In this document: piece after piece, positions 1-9,693 of the stretch
Numbering within the stretch: the first letter of the stretch is position 1
How the letters are laid out: each line of letters begins with the position of its first letter
Origin: Salipiger mucosus DSM 16094
GTDB taxonomy: Bacteria > Pseudomonadota > Alphaproteobacteria > Rhodobacterales > Rhodobacteraceae
NCBI RefSeq assembly: GCF_000442255.1
Contig: NZ_KE557278.1
Location: 98,466-162,465, forward strand
DNA length: 64,000 bases
Reading direction: 5' to 3'
Position numbers and translations under genes: made by a program
Notes under the pieces: model-generated
Seen by the model: the letters and a program-made list of their open reading frames with translations, nothing else
Told to the model about the DNA's origin: nothing
Database searches by the model: none

Positions 1-1136
1 GCCTTTCGGACCTGTCGGCCCGCCTTGCGGCCGCGCTGGCCCGTGTCAGCGAGGCCGAGGGGCTGGAAGAGCGGCTGGCCGAACTCCGCGACCGCAACGC
101 CAGCCTCACCGAAGAGATCGAGAGCACCGAAGCGCAGGCCGGCGACAAGGACACGGTGATCGCGACCCTGCGCCAGCAGCTGGCCGAGGCCGAGGCTCGC
201 GCGGCCGAGCGCACCGATGACGCCCGCTCGCTCGAGGAACGCCTGGCCTCGGCACTGGCTGCGCGGCTCGATGCCGAAACCAGCGCCGAGGAGACGCGCG
301 ACCGGCTCGCCGCCGCGCTGGCCGCGCAGAAGGCGGCCGAGCAGCGCGCAGAGGATCGCCTCGACGAGGCAGAGCAACGCGCCGCGCTGCTCTCGCAGGC
401 GCGTGAACAGCTGGAGACCTCCGAGGCGCGCGCCGACCGCTCGCAGGAGCAGACCGAGCTGCTGAACCGCCAGGTCTCGGCGCTACGCAACCAGCTGGGC
501 GAGCTGCAGGCGCTGCTCGACGACGCGCGCGACCGCGACGCTGCGGCCGATGTGCAGTTGCAGAACCTCGGCTCCGAGCTGAACGCCGCGCTGGCGCGCG
601 CGGCCGCGGAGGAACGCCGCCGCCGCCAGCTGGAGGAGGCCGAACGCGCCCGGCTGGAGGCGCAGGCCGAGGACCTGGAACGCTACCGCTCGGAATTCTT
701 CGGACGCCTGCGCGAGGTCGTCGGCAACCAGGAGGGCATCCGAATCGAGGGCGACCGCTTCGTGTTTTCCTCGGAGGTGCTCTTTGCCCCGGGCGAGGCC
801 GAGCTGTCGGACGCCGGCCGCGACGAGATCGCCAAGATCGCCGGCATTCTGCGGACGGTCATGGAGGAGATCCCCGAGGGTATCGACTGGGTACTGCGCG
901 TCGACGGCCACACCGACGACATCCCGCTGCGCCCCGGCGCGCGCTTTGCCGACAACTGGGAACTCAGCCAGGCGCGGGCGCTATCGGTGGTGCGCTACCT
1001 CGTGAACTTCCTCGGCATCCCGCCCGAGCGGCTCTCGGCCAACGGCTTTGGCCAGTACCAGCCGATCAACTCCGAGGACACGCCCGAGGCGCGGGCGCAG
1101 AATCGCCGGATCGAGCTGAAACTCACCGAGAGCTGA
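1..1136 (+). CDS. OmpA-domain coiled-coil envelope protein (MotB-like), 5'-truncated
   Basis: The frame is open from the left edge (first whole codon at base 3) to the TGA at 1134-1136, so the true N-terminus lies outside the window; a GTG at 156 is internal. Roughly 230 residues of Ala/Glu/Arg-rich coiled coil lead into a C-terminal OmpA-type domain (from about base 740) with the signature DGHTDD and a closing QNRRIELKL segment. Members of this family are anchored in the inner membrane by an N-terminal helix and bind peptidoglycan in the periplasm; they are often labelled MotB-like. No motA partner is visible, so a role in envelope integrity is more likely than in motility, but this is inference. 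Confidence 0.85.
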   Translation, partial: LSDLSARLAAALARVSEAEGLEERLAELRDRNASLTEEIESTEAQAGDKDTVIATLRQQLAEAEARAAERTDDARSLEERLASALAARLDAETSAEETRDRLAAALAAQKAAEQRAEDRLDEAEQRAALLSQAREQLETSEARADRSQEQTELLNRQVSALRNQLGELQALLDDARDRDAAADVQLQNLGSELNAALARAAAEERRRRQLEEAERARLEAQAEDLERYRSEFFGRLREVVGNQEGIRIEGDRFVFSSEVLFAPGEAELSDAGRDEIAKIAGILRTVMEEIPEGIDWVLRVDGHTDDIPLRPGARFADNWELSQARALSVVRYLVNFLGIPPERLSANGFGQYQPINSEDTPEARAQNRRIELKLTES

Positions 1137-1151
1137 CCGCGCGGGCGCGGC

Positions 1152-1805
1152 TCAGCCGTAGTCGCGTTCCCCGAAGATGGCCGAGCCCACGCGCACATGC
1201 GTCGCGCCGAGCGCGATGGCCTCCTCGAAATCGGCGCTCATGCCCATCGAGAGGCCCTCGAGCCCGTTGCGCTCGGCGATCTTCGCAAGCAGTGAGAAAT
1301 GCAGCGAGGGCGTCTCCTCGACCGGCGGAATGCACATCAGGCCCTTCAGCGGCAGGTCCATGTCACGCACCTCCTTGATGAAGGCGTCGGCCTCGGCGGG
1401 CAGCACGCCGGCCTTCTGCTCTTCCTCGCCGGTGTTGACCTGCACGAAGAGGTCCGGGCAGCCGCCCGTCTCCTGCGCGAGGCGGGCCAGCGTCTTGGCC
1501 AGCTTCGGCCGGTCGACCGAGTGGATGGCCGAGAAGAGCTCCATCGCCTGCCGCGCCTTGTTGGTCTGCAGCGGCCCCACGAGATGCACATCGACGCCGT
1601 CGTAGCGCTCCATGAAATCGGGCCACTTGTCGCGCGCTTCCTGCACCTTGTTCTCGCCGAAGAGGCGATGGCCCTGCTGCAACACGGCCTCGACCCGCGC
1701 CAGCGGCTGCACCTTGCTCACGGCAATGAGGTTGACCGAGCCCTCGGCCCGGCCGGCATCGCGTTCGGCCTTGGCCACGCGTTCGCGAATCTCGCTCAGT
1801 CCCAT
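1152..1805 (-). CDS. YggS family pyridoxal-phosphate homeostasis protein
   Basis: A 217-residue protein of the usual YggS/PROSC length and fold (alanine-racemase-like TIM barrel). The PLP lysine is expected at K31 in IAVSKVQ; the family motifs FGENKVQE, HLVGPLQTNK, VNTGEE and GLMCIPP all appear, with SMGMSADFEEAI and VRVGSAIFG near the C-terminus. The family binds PLP without a known reaction and keeps free PLP and amino-acid pools balanced in the cytoplasm. The ATG at 1805 overlaps the end of the upstream sulfotransferase gene by 10 bp, so the two are probably translationally coupled. The end faces the OmpA-domain gene across a 15 bp gap. Confidence 0.93.
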   Translation of the reverse strand: MGLSEIRERVAKAERDAGRAEGSVNLIAVSKVQPLARVEAVLQQGHRLFGENKVQEARDKWPDFMERYDGVDVHLVGPLQTNKARQAMELFSAIHSVDRPKLAKTLARLAQETGGCPDLFVQVNTGEEEQKAGVLPAEADAFIKEVRDMDLPLKGLMCIPPVEETPSLHFSLLAKIAERNGLEGLSMGMSADFEEAIALGATHVRVGSAIFGERDYG

Positions 1806-3262
1806 GGATCGTCTCCCCAGGCTTCGATGAAGGGGGCCAGTTCGGCCTCGTACTTGCGCCAGGCCTGTGCCGAGCCGCGATAGATCGGCTGGCGGACCTG
1901 GCTCACGCTGAGTGTCTTCACCTGTCCCGTGCCCTTGTGGAAGTCGAGACAGGCGTCCTCCCAGTCGAGGCCCGCCGCCGCGACCAGCGCGCGCGACTGC
2001 GCCTCGGGCTCGGTCACGAGGTCCTCGTAGTGGATCTCGTGCAGCACGCCGGGCAGCTTCGCCTTCCAGTGCGCCACGTTGCGGCGGAAGCGCTTGATGG
2101 CTTCGGCGATGTCCGCGAGGTCGGTGGCGTAGCGGTGGGTGCCGGTGGTGAAGTGGTTCTTGTAGATCGACAGCGCGATGTCGCGCGGATCGCGATGCAC
2201 CACGACGATCCGCGCGCCGGGTAGGGCGTGGTGAAGCAGTCCGAAGATCAGGTGGCAGAGGATCGACTTGTCGGTGATCACCGGGGAATCGCCCGCGTCC
2301 CGACGGGCCAGCGTCACGTAGCGCTCGGCGAAGGCGCGCAGCCGCTTGGGCGGTTCGCGGTCGAGCGGACGCATGGCCTCGCCGGCGCCGAAGAGATGGT
2401 AGGCCGTTCGCATCGCGTGACCCAGCTCGCCACCGGTGGCGACGGCGCTGTGCGCGCCGAGGATGCGCTCCACCAGCGTGGTGCCCGAGCGCGGCATCCC
2501 CGTGACGAAGACCGGCCGCGAGGGCAGGGGCTCTCCGGCGGGCTCGGCCGGAAGGTTGTCCTGAGCGGCAAGCACGGCCGCGAACTCGCGCGCCTGTGCC
2601 TTGGCATCGAAGGGCGCAGCCTTGCGCTGCAAGCCATTGGCGCGGTCGAGGTAGGCAAAGACGCGGTCGCTCTGCTTCGTGTCCTCCATCGCCTTGGCCA
2701 GCGCGTAGCCCAGGTGCAGCCGCCGCGTGTCGGTCAACTCGGGCGCGTGCCAGAGCCGTTCCATCTCGGGCAGCAGCGGCTCGTCCGGGGCGACCTTCTC
2801 GGTTGCAAAGAAGATGCGGTAGAGTTCCGCTTCTTCCGGGTGCTGGCGGATGAGCTTGCGGAAGAGCCTTTCCGCCTCCTCGAAGCGGCCCAGCAGCTGC
2901 AGGTAGTGCGCCTTGTCCGCGCGCGGCTTGATCGCGCGGGGGTCGGTGGCGATCACCGCGTCGTAGGCCGCGAGCGCCTTCCCGGCCTCGCCAAAGTGGC
3001 GGTAACGCTCGGCGGCGGCCATGAGCAGCTTGGCGTTCCCCTTTGCGAGCTTCACGGCGCGGTCGAGCTGCGCGATGCACTCGGCCCGGTCGCCTGAGTC
3101 GAAGGCGATGCGCGACAGCTGGTAGGGAAAGTCGGGGCGTTTCGGCTCGGCCCGGGCGAGGTCGCCGAATGCGCGCCGGGCGGTCGCGCGATCCCCGCGC
3201 GAGAGCGCCGTCTGCGCCTGGCGCATCAGCATGGTCTTCTGCTGGGCGGAGATCGGAAGCAT
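1796..3262 (-). CDS. TPR-containing sulfotransferase family protein
   Basis: A 488-residue protein. The first about 200 residues are TPR-like helical repeats (for example AAERYRHFGEAGKALAAYD). A sulfotransferase domain follows, with the 5'-phosphosulfate-binding loop PRSGTT at 257-262 and the 3'-phosphate-binding region VVHRDPRDIALS later. The family transfers sulfate from PAPS to a hydroxyl or amino acceptor; the acceptor cannot be told from sequence, and the TPRs may bind a protein partner. The start at 3262 lacks a clear Shine-Dalgarno sequence, so a shorter form is possible. It is the first gene of a two-gene unit with the YggS gene, and the porin terminator lies just upstream. Confidence 0.85.
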   Translation of the reverse strand: MLPISAQQKTMLMRQAQTALSRGDRATARRAFGDLARAEPKRPDFPYQLSRIAFDSGDRAECIAQLDRAVKLAKGNAKLLMAAAERYRHFGEAGKALAAYDAVIATDPRAIKPRADKAHYLQLLGRFEEAERLFRKLIRQHPEEAELYRIFFATEKVAPDEPLLPEMERLWHAPELTDTRRLHLGYALAKAMEDTKQSDRVFAYLDRANGLQRKAAPFDAKAQAREFAAVLAAQDNLPAEPAGEPLPSRPVFVTGMPRSGTTLVERILGAHSAVATGGELGHAMRTAYHLFGAGEAMRPLDREPPKRLRAFAERYVTLARRDAGDSPVITDKSILCHLIFGLLHHALPGARIVVVHRDPRDIALSIYKNHFTTGTHRYATDLADIAEAIKRFRRNVAHWKAKLPGVLHEIHYEDLVTEPEAQSRALVAAAGLDWEDACLDFHKGTGQVKTLSVSQVRQPIYRGSAQAWRKYEAELAPFIEAWGDDPWD

Positions 3263-3282
3263 GGCAAATCGCTATCCCGTCC

Positions 3283-3320
3283 GGCCCAAAAAGAAAAGAG
3301 CGGGCGAAACGCCCGCTCTT
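3283..3320 (-). terminator. Rho-independent terminator of the porin gene
   Basis: A perfect 10-bp stem (3296-3305 with 3311-3320) closes a 5-nt loop. Read on the minus strand, it is followed by a T-rich tract (TTTCTTTTT, down to about 3287). It lies 25 bp past the porin stop codon. This is one of the clearest intrinsic terminators in the window. Confidence 0.9.
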
Positions 3321-3344
3321 CCCTGATGTCGATCTCGTGAGAGA

Positions 3345-4310
3345 TCAGAAGGACATCGCCAGGCCGAGCGACCAGCTGTCGTCGTCGGGTGCACCGGCGA
3401 AGTCGCTGCTGCCGTAGCCGAGCTTGGCTGCGAGACCGCCGCCGAGGTCGTACTCAGCTGCGAGGCCCCAGCCCGAGGTCTCGGTGCCGTCGGTGTCGTA
3501 CTTGCCCCAGTTCACGCCAACTGCGAGAGCGTTCATCTCGTAGCCAACGCCCAGACCAACGTGGTCGGTCTCGTCCACGCCCGAAATGTCGGGGTCGAAC
3601 TTGGTGTAGGTTGCACCGACCGACAGGCCGTTGGTGAAGGCTGCGGTCACACCGACGCCGGTTTCGCTGTAGAAGTCGTCCAGCTCCTGGTAGCCCAGAC
3701 CAGCGGTCATCTCGACGGTCGAGACCATGCCGGTGTAGCCCACACCAACGCCCCAGATGGTGTCGCCAACGCCCGGCACGTCTGCGCCGTTTGCGACTTG
3801 CTCAGCCGACAGTGCGAAGGTGAAGCCGTTCCATGCGTAGTCGAAACGGGCGATCTGGCCGTCGCTGCCCGCCACCCCGCCGTCGAGGAACGAGCCGTCG
3901 TTGAAGCCGGCGTGGGTGGTTTCGTCGTCGGTCAGCGTGCTGCCGGCGAGTGCCATTTCCGGAACGATCGCATCGTATGCGCCGTCGGTGTCACCCATGG
4001 TCAGGGTTGCGCCGCCGTAGGACACGAACATGTTCTCGCCGCCTTGGACGCCGTCGCTTTCGAACAGGCCGACGTTGGTGCGGTCTGCCGCTTCGTCGAG
4101 ATCGATGGTCGCGCCGAAGGTCAGGCCGTTGTCGGCTTCACCGGACATGGTGAAGGTGATGTCCAGGTCGGTGAGGAACTGGGTTTCGGCGTTCTCGGTC
4201 GACGGGTTGAAGATACCCATCTCGGCCATGCCGGAGAGCTCAACGCCTTGAGCCGAGGCTGCGCCTGCGGTTGCAACCAGTGCGGTGGTCGCAAAAAGAA
4301 TCTTTTTCAT
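3345..4310 (-). CDS. Outer-membrane porin (Rhodobacter-type)
   Basis: A 321-residue beta-barrel protein. The signal peptide (MKKILFATTALVATAGAASA) ends in a signal peptidase I site around residue 20. The rest alternates aromatic and small/polar residues as expected for transmembrane beta strands (for example FTFALSAEQ, LSVGATYTKF) and ends in Phe (LAMSF), the BAM recognition signal. The start at 4310 is set by GAGGGAAACA directly upstream and by the signal peptide; an in-frame extension upstream has no signal-like features. The protein is acidic, as usual for marine porins. It is monocistronic, has a strong terminator, and is probably highly expressed. Solute preference cannot be predicted. 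Confidence 0.92.
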   Translation of the reverse strand: MKKILFATTALVATAGAASAQGVELSGMAEMGIFNPSTENAETQFLTDLDITFTMSGEADNGLTFGATIDLDEAADRTNVGLFESDGVQGGENMFVSYGGATLTMGDTDGAYDAIVPEMALAGSTLTDDETTHAGFNDGSFLDGGVAGSDGQIARFDYAWNGFTFALSAEQVANGADVPGVGDTIWGVGVGYTGMVSTVEMTAGLGYQELDDFYSETGVGVTAAFTNGLSVGATYTKFDPDISGVDETDHVGLGVGYEMNALAVGVNWGKYDTDGTETSGWGLAAEYDLGGGLAAKLGYGSSDFAGAPDDDSWSLGLAMSF

Positions 4311-4583
4311 TGTTTCCCTCATGTGTTCGTAAGGCACGTACCAATCCGGGTAGCCCGGCCTTGATGGGGCTTCTATGCGCCTTCGAACCGGCTCTTTGCA
4401 ACTGGCCACTGAGGCGCCGCGATACGAAGCCCTGCAGTGATGCGCAATTGCCACAAGTGCCCGAGGTGCTGCCCCGAACCGGCGTTAAGGCCCGGCGGAC
4501 AAAGGGCATTGACGACTTGTCGCGCGGCGGGGTGGCGCGTATGCAGGGGGCGTAACAGACGGGACGGGCAGGAGCTTGGGGCC
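4311..4583. other. Divergent intergenic region between the porin and the DUF3576 lipoprotein
   Basis: This 273 bp region must hold both promoters. A short inverted repeat (CCGGG-TAG-CCCGG, 4346-4358) lies in the expected 5' leader of the porin mRNA. I see no convincing -35/-10 pair. Frames that run through it have no ribosome-binding site and look non-coding. Confidence 0.4.
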
Positions 4584-5093
4584 ATGGGAATGAAGCGGAT
4601 CGCGACGAGCTGCGTGATGATCGGCGGACTGCTTGCGCTGTCGGGATGCGGCTGGTTCGGCGGCTCCGACGAAGAGCGTCAGCCGGTGCAGACCCGGTCG
4701 GCCGACGAGATCCTCGACCAGGAGATCTACGGCGATCGCGGGCGCCCGACCTCGACGATCTGGGACATCCTCCGCCCGCAGCCCGACGCGGGCCAGGTCG
4801 GTGCGGTCAACAAGTACATCTGGAACGCCGCGCTCGAGACGCTGGATTTCCTGCCGGTGCAGTCGGTCGATCCCTTCACCGGCGTGATCACCACCGGCTT
4901 CGGAACGCCGCCGGGCGGTGGCCGCGCCTACCGCGCGACGATCTACATCTCGGACCCGGCGCTGGACGCGCGCTCGCTCAACGTGGCGCTGATGACGCGG
5001 TCGGGCCCCGCCGCCGCGGCCACGGTGCTCGCGGTCGAGGACGCGATCCTGACCCGCGCGCGCCAACTCCGCCAGCAGGACAGCCGCCTCTGA
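4584..5093 (+). CDS. DUF3576 family lipoprotein
   Basis: A 169-residue protein with a lipoprotein signal: lipobox LSGC with Cys22 as the lipidated residue. The body matches DUF3576 as I know it (NKYIWNAALETLDFLPV, DPFTGVITTGF, YRATIYISDPALDAR). The start at 4584 is favoured by AGGAG nine bases upstream; a second ATG two codons later is too far from it. The domain is nearly confined to Alphaproteobacteria and its function is unknown. It stands alone, divergent from the porin and convergent with the glycosyltransferase gene. Confidence 0.88.
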   Translation: MGMKRIATSCVMIGGLLALSGCGWFGGSDEERQPVQTRSADEILDQEIYGDRGRPTSTIWDILRPQPDAGQVGAVNKYIWNAALETLDFLPVQSVDPFTGVITTGFGTPPGGGRAYRATIYISDPALDARSLNVALMTRSGPAAAATVLAVEDAILTRARQLRQQDSRL

Positions 5094-5173
5094 TCCACAG
5101 CCGGGCCAGGTTCCTTCCAGGGAATTTGCTGGCGTCTTTGCAGGGCTCCCGGGGCGCCGCCGCCCCGGAGCGA

Positions 5174-6433
5174 TCAGTCGCGGGGCGGGCGTGAGCTCAG
5201 TCCCGACAGGTGCTCCACCCAGTTGATGTGCCGCGGCAGGCACTTCTTGCGCAGGTCGTAGTGCTCGACCACGTGCTCGCGCGCGGCACGTCCCAGCCGG
5301 GCCCGCGTCTCCGGGTCGTCGAGCAGGGCGCAGAGCCGGTCGACCAGCCCCTCGCGGTCGAAGAAGTCGACCATCCAGCCGGTCTCGTCCTCGGTCAGCG
5401 CCTCGCGCACCGGCTCGGTGTCGCTGGCCAGGATCGCGCATTGCGCGCTCATCGCTTCCAGCAGCGACCAGCTCAGCACGAAGGGGTAGGTCAGGTAGAC
5501 GTGCACCCGGCTGACCTGCATCATCGCGAGGAACCGCTCGTAGGGCACGCGGCCGAGGAAATGCACCCGCTCCCAGTCCTCCGGCGCGATCCGGTCCGAC
5601 ACCTCGTCGATGAAGATCTGCTTCCAGGTCTTGCCGTCGGGTGCCCTTGCGCCGTAGCTCACCTCGTCGCCGCCGATCAGCGTCACCTGCGCGTTCGGCC
5701 GCCGCTTGAGGATGTCGGGCAGGGCGCGCATGAAGACGTGGTAGCCCCGGTAGGGCTCGAGGTTGCGGTTGATGAAGGTCACGACCTCGTGCTCGCGGGT
5801 CAGCACGCGGCCGCCCGTCACCTCGAGTCGTGCGCCGGGGTTCGGCACCACGAGATCGGTGTCGATGCCGTCGTGCGCGACGGTCAGGCGGTCCTGCCAT
5901 TCCTCCGGGAAGGTGGCGGCCTGGAAGCGCGTCGGGCTGATGCCGGCATCCATGACCTCCTGGTGCAGCCGGTTGTTGAGGTTCTTCATCCGGATGCGCA
6001 GCGGGTCGGCCTCGGCGTTCTGCTTGATGAACTCGGGGTCGAAGGCGGTGAAGGTCTCGTTCGTCAGGTGGTAGAGCTCGCAGTAGAGTCCGAGGCGCGC
6101 GCGCGGCCAGATGTCCTTGAGGAACATGCTCTCGCCCCAGCCGTGGTGGGCGAGGATCACGTCCGGCTCGAACCCCTGCTGTTTCAGTGCCTTGGCGCCG
6201 CGGTAGCAACTGGTGGCGCGCAGCAGCTTGGTCTCGAAGTCCGACAGCCAGGGGTGAATGCCCTTCGTGCTCGAGCCCTGGATCTGGTAGGGCAGCACGT
6301 TCACGCCCTGCCATTTCGACGGTTGCTTGACCTTGGGCGTCAGCGCCACGACCTGGTGGCCCGCCTGCACCAGCGCCGGTGCGAGGTGCTTGTATTGGCC
6401 GGGAAAATTCTGGTGGATCAAAAGGATTTTCAT
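5174..6433 (-). CDS. Family 4-like glycosyltransferase (GT-B fold)
   Basis: A 419-residue protein starting with the typical GT-B opening [13 protein letters not shown]. The N-terminal half binds the acceptor ([25 protein letters not shown]), and the C-terminal half is a glycosyltransferase group 1 domain ([44 protein letters not shown]). The expected E-x7-E donor-binding region is approximated by [21 protein letters not shown]. It probably adds a sugar to a cell-surface glycan. The start at 6433 was chosen by the domain boundary. It is divergent from leuS with no neighbouring polysaccharide genes, so the product cannot be named. Confidence 0.85.
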   Translation of the reverse strand: MKILLIHQNFPGQYKHLAPALVQAGHQVVALTPKVKQPSKWQGVNVLPYQIQGSSTKGIHPWLSDFETKLLRATSCYRGAKALKQQGFEPDVILAHHGWGESMFLKDIWPRARLGLYCELYHLTNETFTAFDPEFIKQNAEADPLRIRMKNLNNRLHQEVMDAGISPTRFQAATFPEEWQDRLTVAHDGIDTDLVVPNPGARLEVTGGRVLTREHEVVTFINRNLEPYRGYHVFMRALPDILKRRPNAQVTLIGGDEVSYGARAPDGKTWKQIFIDEVSDRIAPEDWERVHFLGRVPYERFLAMMQVSRVHVYLTYPFVLSWSLLEAMSAQCAILASDTEPVREALTEDETGWMVDFFDREGLVDRLCALLDDPETRARLGRAAREHVVEHYDLRKKCLPRHINWVEHLSGLSSRPPRD

Positions 6434-6556
6434 GTCGTCGAAATCTCGGCTCCCTGTCGACGATATTTCTGGCACGAGCCGTACCGCCCGGCCAATGGCA
6501 GAAAACCCGACCCCGCCCGCTTTTGCCCACCCGGTGGCCGAAATGTCGCCCGGCAC

Positions 6557-6585
6557 TGGACGCTGGGCCGCCATCGCCCTATCAC
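6557..6585 (+). promoter_or_regulatory. Possible leuS promoter
   Basis: TGGACG (6557-6562) and TATCAC (6580-6585) are separated by 17 bp, about 40 bp ahead of the leuS ATG. The match to consensus is only moderate. Confidence 0.35.
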
Positions 6586-6623
6586 GCGCCCAAAGAGCCA
6601 CACCGCTTCCCGAGGAAAACCAG

Positions 6624-9212
6624 ATGTCGCGCTACGACCCCGCCACGATCGAGAAGAAATGGCAGGACGCCTGGGATGAGGCGCAGACCTTTCGCGCCAC
6701 CCGCACCGAGGACCGGCCGAAGTACTACGTGCTCGAGATGTTCCCCTATCCCTCGGGGCGCATCCACATCGGGCACGTGCGCAACTATACCATGGGCGAC
6801 GTGATCGCGCGCCACAAGCTGGCCACCGGGCACAACGTGCTGCACCCGATGGGCTTCGACGCCTTCGGCATGCCGGCCGAGAACGCGGCCATGGCCTCGG
6901 GCGGGCACCCCAAGGACTGGACCTACGGCAACATCGACACGATGGTCGACCAGATGAAGCCGCTGGGCTTCGGGCTCGACTGGTCGCGCATGTTCGCCAC
7001 CTGCGACGCCGAGTACTACGGCCAGCAGCAGGCACTCTTCCTCGATTTCCTCGAGAAGGGCCTCGTCTACCGCAAGAACGCCGTCGTGAACTGGGATCCG
7101 GTCGACATGACCGTGCTCGCGAACGAGCAGGTCGAGAACGGCCGCGGCTGGCGTTCGGGCGCGCTGGTGGAGCGGCGCGAGCTCACGCAGTGGTTCTTCC
7201 GCATCTCCGATTTCTCGGGCGAGCTTCTGGATGCGCTCGATGGGCTCGACGACTGGCCGGCCAAGGTCAAGCTGATGCAGGCCAACTGGATCGGCCGCTC
7301 GCGCGGGCTGCAGTTCGCCTTCTCCACCGTCGAGGCCCCCGAGGGCTTCGACCGGATCGAGGTCTACACGACGCGCCCCGACACGCTCATGGGGGCGAGC
7401 TTCGTGGGCATCTCGCCGGACCACCCGCTCGCCAAGCACCTCGAGCGCGAGAACTCCGAGGTGGCCGACTTCGTGGCCGAGTGCCGCCGCATGGGCACCT
7501 CCGAGGAGGAGCTGGAAAAGGCCGAGAAGCGCGGTTTCGACACCGGCCTGACCGTGCGCCATCCCTTCGACACCTCGTGGGAGCTGCCGGTCTACATCGC
7601 CAACTTCATCCTCATGGACTACGGCACCGGCGCGATCTTCGGCTGCCCTGCGCATGACGAGCGCGACATCGAGTTCGCGCGGAAATACGACCTGCCGGTG
7701 CGCAGCGTCTTCGGCCCCGCCACCGGCGAGGAGGGGACCTTCATCGCGCCCGACGAAGGCGGGCCGGCCTACGTGCCGCCGAAGGCCGAGACCGTGCGCT
7801 ACGTCCGCGGCTTTGCGGGCGAGGAGGCACAGACCGGCGACGAGGCCGTCGATGCCGCCATCGCCTTCTGCGAAGAGCAGGGCGTGGGGCAGGGCGTCAC
7901 CAAGTACCGCCTGCGCGACTGGGGCCTCTCGCGCCAGCGCTACTGGGGCTGCCCGATTCCCGTGGTCCACTGCGAGACCTGCGGTGTGGTGCCCGAGAAG
8001 AAGGAAAACCTGCCGATCGAGCTGCCCTACGACGAGGACGGCACGCCGATCGATTTCTCGGTCCCGGGCAACCCGCTCGACCGGCACCCCAGCTGGCGCG
8101 ACTGCGCCTGCCCGAAATGCGGCGCCCCGGCGCGGCGCGAGACCGACACGATGGACACCTTCGTCGATTCCTCGTGGTACTTCGCCCGCTTCACCGCCCC
8201 GCGCGCCACGACGCCGACCGACATGGCCGAGGCCGACTACTGGATGAACGTCGACCAGTACATCGGCGGTATCGAGCACGCGATCCTGCACCTGCTCTAC
8301 GCGCGCTTCTTCGCTCGCGCGATGCATCTGACCGGGCACCTGCCCGAGAAAAGCAAGGAGCCCTTCAACGCGCTCTTCACGCAGGGGATGGTGACCCACG
8401 CGATCTTCCAGACGAAGGGCGCCAACGACCGCCCGGTCTATCACTACCCCGAGGACGTCGAACTGCGCGACGGCGGTGCCTTCCTCGAGGACGGCACCGA
8501 GGTCGAGGTCATCCCCTCGGCCAAGATGTCGAAGTCCAAGAACAACGTGGTCGACCCGGTCCGCATCATCTCGGAATACGGCGCCGATACCGCGCGTTGG
8601 TTCGTGCTCTCCGACAGCCCGCCGGAGCGCGACGTCGAGTGGACCGCCGCCGGCGCCGAGGCCGCGCACAAGCACCTCGCCCGGGTCTACCGCTTGGTCT
8701 CCGAGATCGCCGAAAGCGACGCCCCCGCCACGCAGGAGGACGAGCCGCTCAAGCGCGAGATGCACAAGGCCATCCGCGACGTGAGCCTCGGGGTCGAGAG
8801 CTTCGGCTTCAACGCGGCCATCGCGCGGCTCTATGCCTTCACCAACGCGCTGGGCAAGTCGCGCGCCGGCGCCGAGGTCCGCCGCGAGGCGGCGCGCGTG
8901 CTGGCGCAGCTCATGGCGCCGATGACGCCGCACCTCTCCGAGGAACTCTGGCAGATGCTGGGCGGTGCGGGGCTGGTGGCCGAGGCCGCATGGCCCGTGG
9001 CCGACGAGTCGATGCTGGTCGAGGACACGGTGACCCTGCCGATTCAGGTCAACGGCAAGCGCCGGGGCGAGATCACGGTCGCAAAGGACATGCCCAAGGA
9101 AGAGGTTGAAAAGCTCGCGCTGGAGCACGAAGCTGTGGTGCGGACCCTCGACGGGGCCGCGCCGAAGAAGCTCATCGTGGTGCCGGGCCGGATCGTAAAT
9201 GTGGTCGCCTGA
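6624..9212 (+). CDS. leuS: Leucyl-tRNA synthetase
   Basis: An 862-residue class I aminoacyl-tRNA synthetase, normal for bacterial LeuRS. The ATP-binding HIGH motif is at residues 48-51 (within [12 protein letters not shown]) and KMSKS at 634-638. The CP1 editing domain is present ([12 protein letters not shown], threonine-rich), and the C-terminal tRNA-binding domain ends the protein. It charges tRNA-Leu in the cytoplasm. The ATG at 6624 follows a GAGGA sequence and removes an implausible N-terminal extension. It overlaps lptE by 14 bp, starting the leuS-lptE-holA unit seen in many alphaproteobacteria. Confidence 0.98.
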   Translation: MSRYDPATIEKKWQDAWDEAQTFRATRTEDRPKYYVLEMFPYPSGRIHIGHVRNYTMGDVIARHKLATGHNVLHPMGFDAFGMPAENAAMASGGHPKDWTYGNIDTMVDQMKPLGFGLDWSRMFATCDAEYYGQQQALFLDFLEKGLVYRKNAVVNWDPVDMTVLANEQVENGRGWRSGALVERRELTQWFFRISDFSGELLDALDGLDDWPAKVKLMQANWIGRSRGLQFAFSTVEAPEGFDRIEVYTTRPDTLMGASFVGISPDHPLAKHLERENSEVADFVAECRRMGTSEEELEKAEKRGFDTGLTVRHPFDTSWELPVYIANFILMDYGTGAIFGCPAHDERDIEFARKYDLPVRSVFGPATGEEGTFIAPDEGGPAYVPPKAETVRYVRGFAGEEAQTGDEAVDAAIAFCEEQGVGQGVTKYRLRDWGLSRQRYWGCPIPVVHCETCGVVPEKKENLPIELPYDEDGTPIDFSVPGNPLDRHPSWRDCACPKCGAPARRETDTMDTFVDSSWYFARFTAPRATTPTDMAEADYWMNVDQYIGGIEHAILHLLYARFFARAMHLTGHLPEKSKEPFNALFTQGMVTHAIFQTKGANDRPVYHYPEDVELRDGGAFLEDGTEVEVIPSAKMSKSKNNVVDPVRIISEYGADTARWFVLSDSPPERDVEWTAAGAEAAHKHLARVYRLVSEIAESDAPATQEDEPLKREMHKAIRDVSLGVESFGFNAAIARLYAFTNALGKSRAGAEVRREAARVLAQLMAPMTPHLSEELWQMLGGAGLVAEAAWPVADESMLVEDTVTLPIQVNGKRRGEITVAKDMPKEEVEKLALEHEAVVRTLDGAAPKKLIVVPGRIVNVVA

Positions 9213-9693
9213 TCGGAGACGCCTTCTGCTGACCTTGGCTGCCCTGCCGCTGGCGGGCTGCGGCTTTGCGCCGGTCTACGGCACCTCGGGCGGGGGCGGC
9301 GCGCTGCTGGACGCGGTGGCGCTGGCCGAGCCCGAGACGACCGACGAATATGTCTTCAACCGCCGGTTCGAGGAACGGCTGGGCCGGGGGCTTGCGGGAC
9401 CCTACCGGCTGGAGACCACCTTCGAGACCTCGCGGCAGGGGCTGGGCTCGCTCGCCGACGGGCGGACCACGCGCTACCGCCTGCTGGGCGAGGTCGCCTT
9501 TGTCCTGCGCGAGGCGGGCAGCGAGCGCGCGCTGATCCGGGGGCGGACCGACGCCTTCACCGGCTATTCCGCCACCGGCTCGACCGTCGCGACCGAGTCC
9601 GCCGAGCGCGATGCCGAGGAGCGGCTGATGATCCTGCTCGCCGACCAGGTCATCGACCGGCTGCTGATCGACGCCGAGACGCTGCCGGCATGA
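9199..9693 (+). CDS. lptE: LPS-assembly lipoprotein LptE
   Basis: A 164-residue lipoprotein with positively charged N-terminus, hydrophobic stretch and lipobox LAGC (Cys21), followed at once by GFAPVYG, the hallmark start of alphaproteobacterial LptE. LptE plugs the LptD barrel in the outer membrane and helps deliver LPS to the surface. Its place between leuS and holA is the standard arrangement and supports the call, since the rest of the sequence is weakly conserved. It overlaps leuS by 14 bp and holA by 4 bp (ATGA). Confidence 0.9.
   Translation: MWSPDRRRLLLTLAALPLAGCGFAPVYGTSGGGGALLDAVALAEPETTDEYVFNRRFEERLGRGLAGPYRLETTFETSRQGLGSLADGRTTRYRLLGEVAFVLREAGSERALIRGRTDAFTGYSATGSTVATESAERDAEERLMILLADQVIDRLLIDAETLPA

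Noticed and set aside
156..1136. GTG at 156 as the start of the OmpA-domain protein
   Set aside because: The frame and coiled-coil pattern continue upstream to the window edge, so the gene is truncated by the window.
5210..6679. Long open frame opposite the glycosyltransferase gene
   Set aside because: It is antisense to a clear GT-B protein, has biased composition from third-position GC, and lacks a ribosome-binding site.
6582..9128. 848-codon open frame opposite leuS
   Set aside because: A high-GC shadow of leuS; rich in His, Arg, Gly and Val with no domain.
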